This document shows, piece after piece, positions 26,101 to 38,100 of a stretch of DNA of 64,000 bases. Position numbers and translations under genes: made by a program. Under the pieces are notes generated by a model. The model was given only the letters and a program-made list of their open reading frames with translations. It was not told where the DNA came from and did no database searches. Position 1 is the first letter of the stretch; each line of letters starts with the position of its first letter. Source of the DNA: Liolophura sinensis (taxonomy: Eukaryota > Mollusca > Polyplacophora > Chitonida > Chitonidae); NCBI RefSeq assembly GCF_032854445.1, contig NC_088300.1:15939570-16003569 (forward strand), in the 5' to 3' direction.

Positions 26101-29100
26101 ATACATCCGCTCTATTGACTGAGGGTTACCATCGTCTTCTGACAGCCAGTAACTCACCTGTCATACAGGTAATAGCTTTGATCAGGTAATACAGCGGCTC
26201 TATTGACTGAGGGTTACGATCGTCTTCTGACAGCCAGTAACTCACCTGTCACATAGGTAATAGCTTTGATCAGGTAATACAGCGGCTTTATTGACTGAGG
26301 GCTGCGATCGTCTTCTGACAGCCAGTAACTCACCTGTCATACAGGTAATAGCTTTGATCAGGTCATACATCGGCTCTATTGACTGAGGGTTGCGATCGTC
26401 TTCTGACAGCCAGTAACTCACCTGTCATACAGGTAATAGCTTTCATCAGGTAATACAGCGGTTCTATTGACTGAGGGTTGCGATCGTCTTCTGACAGCCA
26501 GTAATGTGTTAAGAGGTCCTATTAAAGACAACAAAGGAACATGCAGCTTAAGATGATGAAACATTACATGTGCTTCTGAACAGTACAATAACTTGAATAG
26601 CCTGGGAGAACAATAACTGTCTTTGATTTTGCAAAAGGGTCTTCAAATGTTTTGAAATGCAGTTCAGTAACAATACATCCATATTATCAAGTTATAGCAG
26701 GAAAATGAGCTCAGTTAAATATGGAGTCAAATCAATGCATTTGTATGAATAATGTGTTCCCATGTAATGACAAATGCTAAGTTTGCTTCTTTCTCAATTA
26801 CTTAACATAATTAAATTCACATGTATTATTACATACCATAAGTTGGTCAGGTCCTAGGCCAGAGCTCTGCAGAACAACGCTCAGGTCTGCTGGCAAAACT
26901 CGTCTGTCTAGGCATGCCCCAAACACTAAGCGTCCTGTGAAACAAAAGTGAAAACATACTTCCATAGTTTCTGTGATATTTCCACTCCAGACTGGGTGCA
27001 AGTGATATCCACATCTTGGCAGGAAAGTCTCTTGTCAGCCATCTTGGATAGTGATTTTAACACCAGAATGTGTAAGAACTATGTTACATTAAGGCTGTCG
27101 ACAGTAGGTCACACAACCTTTAATTAATGTTACAAACAAGTCAGAAAAATCAGAGACAAAAGCTTAAACAAAATTACACAAAAGTACATGGAATAAATGC
27201 GTGCCATAAAAAAACAGTGAAGATTTCTGCTGAATAGGAGTTTCTTAGAAAGTCAATTATGGTCACCAATTTTTACATGAAACAAACTATGTTTTCAGGA
27301 AAAAGTTGCTATTGGTAGTTGCCCTTACCCAGGGATATTTTCCGCTCCTCACTCATGTGCTTGCCCAGGGTCAGTCCTCCATGTTTGCCAATGTGCGACT
27401 CTCGGGAGTGATGGTCCAGGTGAAAACAGTGCAGGTAAGGAACCACATTCAGACAGCTGTTCAGGTCAAAGGACACATGACCACCTGCACTTTCTTGGAC
27501 ACAGCTGTGAAACTGTTCCACCTGAGATAACAGGTGTTCAATCTCTGACTGATTGACTAACAGCAGCGATGTGAGGTGCTGAAAATATCATACACAGCTG
27601 TGAAACTGTTCCACTTGAGATAACAGGTGTTCAATGTCTGACTGATTAACTCACAGCAGTGATGTGAGGTGCTAAAAATATTGGGCATTCGTCAAAAAAT
27701 CTTCAAGACCTGGTCATTACGCTTTGCCCACACCAAAGAGTTCTGAAGTGGCATGTTATCAAGCAATTTCAGTTAAGTATCATATGTTTAAACAGCCTGA
27801 GCTGTTTAACAACGACAGGCTAAACTTGATCAATAGATTTATTGATTTGACTGTTCTTTAATGTGCACTTGATGGAGGTTGTAACATTGTGTGCAACTGA
27901 CATATTGTTGTGTCATATTTCATATGTATTGATCTCTTTATGACTCCTGTGACCCCAGATAACCTCTCACCTCAGACAAATTTTCTGAGTGCGTTGCCTC
28001 TTGTGTACTAAGGCTATTCAGGGAGATGTAAGTCTGTAACAGAGATTCCTGTCCCTGACAAAACTGGAACAAGTGACGCCCTTCTACATCCATATCGGCT
28101 TCAGCTAAAATGTTTACACAAGAAAACGAAAAACATCAAACCTTGACCATGACCAAAGCATTTAAAATTAGTGGATTAACAACAATAAACAACTCAGCTA
28201 AATGTTATTCACTGAAACATGCAAAATTTATTAGCTTTTTCCATTTTTTTCCGTTATCTTATTGTCACAGTGCATAGGCCTACACGTAAGCTTAAATGAT
28301 CTGTAAAGAAGAGCCTTCTTGTGAAAAAATAAGTATGCAGTTATCATTGCTTATTTATCTGATTGGTGTTTTACTCCGTACTCAAGAGTATTTCACTTAT
28401 ACAATGACGACCAGTATTATGGTGGGAGGAGCACAGCAGAGTTCAGGGCAGACCCACAGCCATTCACATGTTTATGCCTTTGTCTGTGTCGCAGACTTAC
28501 CAATGTCATGGAGCCTCAAGGACACAGCCTTGACCAGTCTTAACATGACAGCTGGACTAAGGTAACGGGTATTCAGAGCCTTCTCCAAAGCCTACAACAC
28601 ATCATCCACAGAATGAAGATCAAACAAATCACACAACGTCTACTTTAATCAAAGAATTCAAACATCAGACAAAATTTTAAAGATCACTAAAACTCATTAC
28701 CGTTTCCAGTTTTGGACACAATGTGGTTGCTTTGTATTTAAGTACAGTCATACTCATCACTAAGACCAAGTTCAGTGGCATTCAAATTTAAACAATTGCC
28801 ATCAGTCTATTACATAAATTTTGTGGACTTCATCCTGCTATTCCATCGCCAGTACAAATTATATTATGTATTACAATTATCAATAAACATGGAGTTCTTG
28901 AGAAATACATTTTCAAGGTGTTTCATTTTTTTTCTTACAAAGTTAATGTAGAATTTCTGCATAAAAGCCTTGTAAAACAATAATTATACTTTGTTTTAAA
29001 TTTAACTACAATAATAATTACTGTTCCATTAACATTAAGCAAGGACTGTGAAATTGTCAAATTGTGTCTGACTGTCACAACTTATTCATAGGTATGCCAT

Positions 29101-32100
29101 AAAGGCTGTATAGGGTGTAGAATTTGTATTGAAGTATGAGTGTTGAGCATACTGTACATAAGCCCTTGGTTTGTGTCTCACCTGTCTAACAATATTAGCC
29201 ACTCTCATGTCCAAGAGAATCTCACTCACTTCTTTTTCAAGTCCATCTGTAATGAATCCAATTAGTTAATTCTGCAGATATAAAATCTAATCTCTCAAAA
29301 TTTAATTAAAGAAAATAAAAAAGAAAAAAAATCCACTCATCAAATCTCCTTGCATTTGGGCAACCAAGATGGCTATATACCTTAAAATCACTTCAGATCA
29401 TACAGTGCAATGTGTGCCAATATGGTGCAAACAGAACATAAATTTACTGAAGGACTCTAAACGTTGTATGGTAATACTTTTATACAAAACAGAGGAAATC
29501 CCTCCAACTTGAAACCTAGACTCCTTCACCTGAGTTGTGGGTGTGTTCTTTCAACAGTGTCTTCAGCTTCTTCAGCAGGTGAAGATCTCTGGCTCGCTTA
29601 CTGTTCTTGTCACTGTTAAGAAGAGAAAGAAACAATAATCATTTAAACAGTTATCCATAACCAACTGGTTCATACACCACATGTCACGCCTTCCACTGGT
29701 TCGTACACCACATGTCACGCCTTCCACTACAAACCCACTAGCTTTGAGCATTCAGGTCACAACTCAAATGTGGCTCTTGCTGGTTTGACATCAGCTTTGA
29801 CGGGTAAGGTACCTGACAAGGTGAAGGTGTTTCCCATGGACAACTGTTCCCTTTCATCCATTAATAAATTTAACCATCATAAATGCTGATGGGGTAAACA
29901 TTATGGCAGACTAACTTTCTTACCTTGGGGACACTTTGACACAAATATAGTACAGTTAAAAATCTTGCAAAATTTCCATAAAGCTCTGGTAGCTGATTAT
30001 TCAGTTTCTACACACTATACCATGACTTATTTTCAATCAAGCCATACATTTTATACATTACCCATGCAAATCTGTGGAGAAAATTACATCCTCATTTAGA
30101 GCTCACCTCAGTGCCAGATGAAATGGCACTTCTAGGGTCTTAACTGTTCCCTTGGGGTCAACGAGTATGACTTGGAAGGCTTTGTTCTTGACAGACTTTA
30201 TGGTGACATTATTGAGGCCCATCATCCCGTATCCAGGGGAGATAAGCCGTGCCCACTTGCTGACATTGAAGGCAGCTACTCTGGGACCGTTCACTGCTGT
30301 CCATACCTGTACGACAAATACATTCACTTACTGCCTTGTTCACTACATGCTTCAAACTTTCACACAAGACTACAGAGTTACTCTGACAGAAGTGGATAGG
30401 ATCTAGCTTAAGGCATTATGGCTCATACACATCATTTGCTACAGGTGACTTTGTTGGTGTAAACAGGGGTTCATTTGACAATACATCTTAGATTTATTTG
30501 ATTGGTGTTTTTCGCCATCTTCAAGAATATTTCACTTATACGACGGCGGCCAGCATTATGGTGGGAAGAAACCGGGCAGAGCCCGGGGGAAACCCACGAC
30601 CATCCGCAGGTTGCTAGCAGACCTTCCCACTTACGGCCGGAGAGGAAGCCAGCATGAGCTGGACTTGAACTCACAGCGACCGCATTGGTGAGAGACTCCT
30701 GGGTCATTACGCTGCGCTAGCGCGCTAACCGACTGAGCCACGGAGGCCCCATACATCTTAGAAAATTACAGGTAATTTTCAAGTTAAAGACCACACATAT
30801 ACGAGCATGTAGGAGAAAACCATGGTAACCAGAAGATCATTTGTTCTCTCTAAGACATCTGTTAAGAGTATCTTAGTTTGCCGTCTAGAAGGCCACAATT
30901 ATAAGAGTGTAACAGAGCTCAAAACCATGTTGAGTACTCACCTCCAATATGCCTCTTCTTGGAGCATAGATCACCAGGAACTGTGCTGTTCTCACGCTTT
31001 CCTCGTACTTGTTCTCACCATCATCCTTTACCTGGATCCAGCCAAGTTGAGCATCACGATAACCTGTAACACATACACAGTTATACAGGTAAAAGATTTA
31101 AGACTATAGATGGGGTGGGGTGGAAGTGTACATCTATACGTGTACGTATTGCGATGTTGCATGCCAGATCCCACTCAACTGTACATCAAAGTCACTTACA
31201 ACACACAGTTACACAGTCTTAAAGAAAACACCACTATACTGTGGCAAACATTTTAACATTTATTGAAAACAAGGCCAAGAAATGTTTATCACATCACTGA
31301 ATAAATACAGTTTCCTGGGATCTCCAAGAATGCTATTAATTCCTCATGGGACCAAGCTCAGGACACCACATACAAATACAAAATCACAATGCAGGGATTA
31401 TTGATAACAAACATTACCATATAACTGAAAATTACTATACACAGTCCAAAAAGTATGGCACATTCTACTACAATAACTTAAGATCTTCTGAACCAAGATT
31501 CAAGGAATCTTCAAGATTGTCCCACCTCCACTGTTTTGTGGCCTTTGTGAGCAATAAGTGGTTGGCACTTGTAAACTGATATGGCTGGATTTACCTTTCC
31601 ACATTCTAACAGCTGTTCCACTCTCTACATCAATCAGGAACACTCGCCCAAAACTGTCTGTTGTGGCAGCATAGTTACAGCTTGGTGATAACACGATACT
31701 CTCCCCTTGACGACGCTTGTCTGGTAAACCGAACCTAAACAGAAAGAGATGGTTGAAGGTACAGGCCTCTTTAGTACTTCACAGAAATGTTTCACCTAAA
31801 ACCTAGAGGTTACTCCCTTTGCCTGACCCTCAGACTTTTACACAACTTGAGGTGCTTTACAAGGTAGGATAATATTGTACCGGAAAAATGTGGCTTTCAG
31901 CACCAGAAGGAATACTTCAGCACTTATTTGCTTCTAAAAATAAATATTTGCATGTAGATATTTAGGACAAATATAAATACACATACTTTGCAGTACAGTC
32001 AAGAAAAGTTCTCCATTTTTAAAATATTTACCTCAGAGGTAATGGTGCTGCAGGTTCCACCTTGGGTTTCCTTTTGTCTCTGTGATCAACTTTAGGCTTT

Positions 32101-35100
32101 CCACCAAACCCCAACCAGCCACTAAGACACACAACCAAATATTGAAAACAAGACAATAAGCAATATCACATATACTGTACTATGAAGTTCACTAAAAGCT
32201 CATTTCTTACACAAAAAAAAAATTAAAAAAAGCAAGCTCCTGATAACTCTTGCAAAATACTAACGCACAGTGAATGGCAGCATGGCATGGTGCAATCATG
32301 AGCCTTGTGGTAGACCACAGCAGACGCATTCCACTTTGCTGACATGCTTCCCAGTACTGTATGGCAAAAGTTAAGCTGTGAATGTGTTGTGTTTTTAATT
32401 GCAGGTGCAAATTCACTACTTTTAACTTGTCAAGGCAAAGTGAAACCTGGGCAATTTAGACAATACAATTTAGCACAAAACCTACATGTACTTAACTTTC
32501 TCCAACAGAACTTGTACAATTGTAACCTACCTGGCAGCTGACATGAAGGCAGTCCTCAGTTTATTAGCTACGGCATATGCCACTTCTGACAGCAATGGCT
32601 GGCTGCTCCCCTGGTTTAAACATGAGAGATAACTCAATACACATGCATGCTTAAATAATGCTTTCAGCTTTTGCAACATTTGTTGTGGATAGGCTTCTCC
32701 TGTTACTGTATAAAATAGTGGAAGTTTTGTTTGCAAAAGTAACTTTTTAAGTATTTTAAGTATAAAATTTTTACACCTCTACACTGTAAAATTGTACCCA
32801 AAATTTCAAGTTTCTCATTTTGGTATTTAGAATGTTGTGACATTATAGTGGTCTCCACCATGCAAATGTACTAGTTATTGTGATGCTATGGACAATCAGA
32901 TGACTGAACCAGAGTCACTTTGACACACTAAAATTACAAAAGCAAAAGGCAACAAAGGGCAAAGGGCAGCAAAGGTTAGCAATAAAATATGGCATTATAA
33001 ATAATTTAGAAAAGACAAATCACAGCAGTGCAGAGGCGGGATTGTTTTTAATCCAATGATTAAAATGGCGTTAAGGTCTTACTGCCGGGACGGGGACCTT
33101 ATTTAGTTTTGAAAATATCAGATAGACTCCACATGAAAGAGAAAGTGTCTGTACAATATCCTGCACATCAATACTGCTTGTAATACCTCAACTGCATAGA
33201 AGAAGCCAACATAAGGGCCTATTCCTGCTGTAACATACTGAGCCGCAGCTGGTGGGGTGGGCTTGATTGTGGCCTTAAACCCTCCCAGGATTGACGCTGT
33301 CTTCATCTGGTCGAACGGGTTCGGGGTCGTCACACCTGAGAACATCAGTCAATAATCATAAATGTATTAATATCCAAACAGGAGGGCTTCATTCCTAAAA
33401 ATTAACTATTAATCTATATTTCCACTCTGAAATTATTAGTGAAGTTTCATTCTGACAAGGAAAACAATAGTAACCACCATAATCAATGACAGTTTTCTAC
33501 CGAACAAAAAGCTTTATGGTCACATAATCACCGCCCAGTGGCGCGCTTGAGCACAGCAGGCATGCTGCAGACAGTTTCGGGAGCCTAGGCAAGTGACCAC
33601 AGGCCCTCTTTGATCAAACAGACAGCTTCAGCAGACAGAAATACATGCTCTGGACAAATTATAGTTGTATAGTTATGTTAGCCTTTTAAAATACGGGTAC
33701 CTGTGTTTTATGTTCGTAATGTTGTTGTTGTTTCAAACAGCAATCTACTTATTGCCTTGAGATAACAGGTGCCACTGGCCGAAGAAATGCTTGTTCGTAC
33801 ATATTATTCTCTTCGTTTCTAATGTATCATCAGTTGTCTTGTGTGTATGTATAGCTTGTGGTTTGGTTGTGTCACTGTTCTAAGTTGAACTACACCTTCA
33901 GCCTTGCGTCAAGTATAGAGACTATACCAGGGACTGTATAAGTTGAGGCTCCAAAAGGGATTGTCCAACTAAAAACATGATGAGGGAAATACATGATGAA
34001 GGCCTATTTATGCATGCTGACAAATTGGTGATAGTATTACACTTAGATATACATGTATATGTGTAAATTGTCTTAATTCTGTTCATAAATAAGCCGACTC
34101 TAGGTAAGGCCATGCTTACGTTAATATTTCCAGGAAACGGGGAGTAATTGAGACTAACTGCCAACATGGGACCAAATCTTTATTTCACCCTACAAATTTG
34201 CCCGAATAAGTGGATTTTTAGAGGCACAGATCATAAAATATTACTTTTGGTGCTAAAAACTACATCTGTGCAGCAGGATATGATCACACCCTGAAAACAA
34301 ACATGAAAACACCTTTCTTGGATCAGTAAAACTCTCAGAATCAGGTAAAATCTCCCATAGTCCACTGCTATGATAATGTTTTGACAGCGTGCCTTACCAC
34401 AGCTGACTTGATCAAATATCCCTTCTTGATCCTGAAGACCCCACTTCTTGTAGGCTAAGGGAGGAGGCTGGAGTGAGGACTCGCCACCACTGGCAGCAGC
34501 TGCAAACAATTGTAGAGGCAAGTTCTCAAAATCTACTTTAAAATTTATTTTGCTATTTTATTTATATATTAAGCCATGCTCACAAATTTTTTACTTAAAC
34601 GCGGGTGGTCAGTTTTAAGTGTGGAGGAACCAGAGTGTAAATCGTCAACCTTTTGGAAAGGTACTGATGAACTTTCCTGTGTGTGATCTAGAGATATGCA
34701 AACCATACTGGTGAAAGACAAATGGTTTTCAAAAAATGATAGACTGATCAAACACCCACATGAGTGTCACTGACTGCTTATTGTCACCAAGTTTCCATGA
34801 CAGAGGGGAAGAGTAAATACATGAATATCCTGTCTGAGGTCAGGATCTGAACCCACGACTCTTGTTCTATTACAATGGGGATTCTTTCAAGAATGATACA
34901 CAAGAACTAAAACCTCACCTTCAAAACTTTCTTAGATTCTGATGCGCCCATTAAATTGTGGATAGAGATTTATAAAATTTTAACTGGGATCTTATTGATG
35001 ACAACTTTAAGCCCTGTTCATTTATTTAAAAAAAAAAAAAGCAATCAGAGCTCGAGCCATGATGTAACAGTGATGTCTAAACATCAACATTGCCACTGTA

Positions 35101-38100
35101 AAAAAGATAGGCAAGTGATCCTACTGAGCCTTAAAGATGCAACATCATTTTGCACTGGGATCATGTTTGTTGTCATAATGATGCAATTACTTGGAAACTT
35201 CACATTCTTACCACCAACAAATGCCTTACCTCTTGCTACCTGGTTCCTGCAGGCTCTCAGAGACTGAACAAAGCTAAATCCATCAATGGTGACCAATGCC
35301 TTCTTATACAGGATAATCAGCTCCTCATGCTGGAAAACAACACAAGTTCATAATGCCATCATTACATAATCACTCCAATAAGCATTAAAGGAGAAGAAAA
35401 CTTAAATATCAAACAAATACCATTGAAAAAAGCATGCATTTCCTCACAGGTGCATGCCATAAAAGAATTCTAATATATAGCTCAAGCTGAAGTCAGCGCC
35501 AAAATCCGCTGTGGGCGACTTCATTTTGCCTCAGAACTAGTTGGAACCCGCCGAAGTGCAGTTCGTACATTTCTGGTAGAACTCTTCTTCCCTGAAGGTT
35601 TCGAACAGTACAGTTCGTTTTCCGCTTGACGATTGGGAAACTGGAATGTTGGATGTAGGTGTGTTGGAAGTTTACACAAACAAGCCAGCAGATTTAACGA
35701 CTCTCATTGGCTGAGAGGCAACACACCCCCAACATAAATTATAGGGTGTTAAAGACGAAGGATGCGATGGACTTGGCGATTTATGCCAGCTCTGCAGTTT
35801 TCAGGCTTTACATGTATGGCGAGGAAAAATGGCAAAATTATGCAGCAGGCACCACCAGATAGAAAGAAATGTGCTCTTTTCAGCCTATAGTGTCATTGTT
35901 TTAAGTTTTCTTCTCCTTTGACATGTTTAGAGGTGTGAATTTCCTTATGACAATAAAGCAAAAATTACTTCCTCACAATCTGTTCAACCTTAGTCAGATA
36001 ACACCTGGTACATGAGAAGGTAGCCACAGGCCATGCCTATACATGTATGTAACTTATTTACTAGTACATGTTCATGTATTTGTACATATTCAAGTAAATA
36101 TCTATATGTGTGTTCATGAACAATTGAACACAGAGTTACATCTTACATGTTCAGCTTTTTCCAGGTAACATCTATTTGCATTTTCATGAACAAATTCAAA
36201 ATTGCTATCTTACCTGTTCAGCCATACTGAGGTACATTTAACACTTACATGTATATGAATGTTGATGAATGGGTGAGCACAGGATTTGCATTTTCACAAA
36301 CATATTCACACTTGCCAGACCTTACCTATTCACCCATACCCAGGTATTTATTTATTTATTTATTTGATTGGTGTTTTACGCCAGGTAACACCTATCTGAA
36401 TGTTCATGAACAGATTCACACTTGCCACATCTTACCTGTTCAGCCATACCCAGGTAAAACCTACATGAATGTTCATGCACAGATTCACACTTGTCAGATC
36501 TTACATGTTCAACCACACCCATGTAACGCCTACCTGAATGTTCATGTACAGATTCACACTTGCCACATCTTACCTGTTCAGCCATACCCAGGTAAAACCT
36601 ACATGGATGTTCATGCACAGATTCACACTTGTCAGATCTTACATATTCAACCATACCCAGGTAACATCTACCTGAATGTTCATGAACAGATTCACACTTG
36701 TCACATCTTACCTGTTTAGCCATACCCAGGTAACCCCTACCTGAATGTTCATGAACAGATTCACACTTGCCAGATCTCACCTGTTTAGCCATACCCAGGT
36801 AACCCCTACCTGAATGTTCATGAACAGATTCACACTTGCCAGATCTCACCTGTTCAGCCATACCCTGGTAACACCTACATGAATGTTCATGAGCAGACTC
36901 ACACAGATCTTACCTGTTCAGCCATACCCAGGTAACACCTACATGAATCTTCAAGAGCAGACTCACACAGATCTTACCTGTTCAGCCATACCCTGGTAAC
37001 ACCTACATGAATGTTCATGAGCAGACTCACACAGATCTTACCTGTTCAGCCATACCCAGGTAACACCTACAAGAATGTTCATGAGCAGACTCACACAGAT
37101 CTTACCTGTTCAGCTATACCCAGGTAACACCTACATGAATGTTCATGAGCAGACTCACACAGATCTTACCTGTTCAGCCATACCCAGGTAACACCTACAA
37201 GAATGTTCATGAGCAGACTCACACAGATCTTACCTGTTCAGCCATACCCAGGTAACACCTACAAGAATGTTCATGAGCAGACTCACACAGATCTTACCTG
37301 TTCAGCCATACCCAGGTAACGAGAAGCTTCATACGTCCTGCATTTCAGCTTTATCACAGGTTCTTCATGAAGTAATTGTGACATCAATAATGTGCCATTC
37401 TGTAATTTGGAAAGAAGCAAAATATTAATGATAACGATAAACCACAGCAAGTCCATTACAGTACAGATGAACTGAGCATTACACGAAGTTTATCACAGAA
37501 GCAAACAAAGGTCCATAACTCTTGTATAAGAAGAATTTCAAGGTTTCATTTCTTATTTTTTTTATTTACACTGAAAAAAAGAGAGAAGGTGACAGAAAGA
37601 GATGAGAAAATTGGTGATCTCAGCACACGCTCTGTTTTAATTGAAAGGTTAGCTATTCACAACACTAAAAAAATACGCATGTGATATCTGGCCAACTACT
37701 ACGTCTTGAACTCTAAATCTTAATATAACCCACCTCTGTATAGAAACGAACATATCCTGTGGAAAACCCCACCAGTATACATGTCCAATCAGGACCTCCT
37801 TGTGTGCTCCTGTGAGAAGAATCAGAAACAAGTCTTGATACTGACAAGATAATATAGCTAGAGTTTTTTCCTGACAAATGCAAAAACATGTATTACTTTA
37901 TGACTGCATTTCACCTAAAGTTTGTCCTGTAAAAATGCACCACTAGAAACACGTAAAGGCCTTAAAATGATTCTTTTGATGCCAACAATGAGATATTACT
38001 CAAACTTCACAATAAAGTTTTTAGAAATATAATGGCCCTATAATGCTATGACCCAACTAGAAGCCAGCAAAAAATGCATCACTTGAAAAAAGGAAAAATT

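Noticed and set aside
22722-26503. Regularly spaced repeats that might be taken for a CRISPR-like array
   Set aside because: The whole 88-bp unit is repeated without unique spacers, the host is an animal, and the unit is exon-derived.
30600-30750. tRNA-like sequence with A and B boxes
   Set aside because: It lacks a paired acceptor stem and continues into a SINE body with a tail and target-site duplication, so it is the SINE promoter rather than a tRNA gene.
36376-36861. A 161-codon open frame on the minus strand with 23-residue repeats, and a 156-codon frame opposite
   Set aside because: The 69-bp period is a multiple of three, so any stop-free frame stays open across the array. It lies in an intron and is explained by repeated exon-6 sequence.
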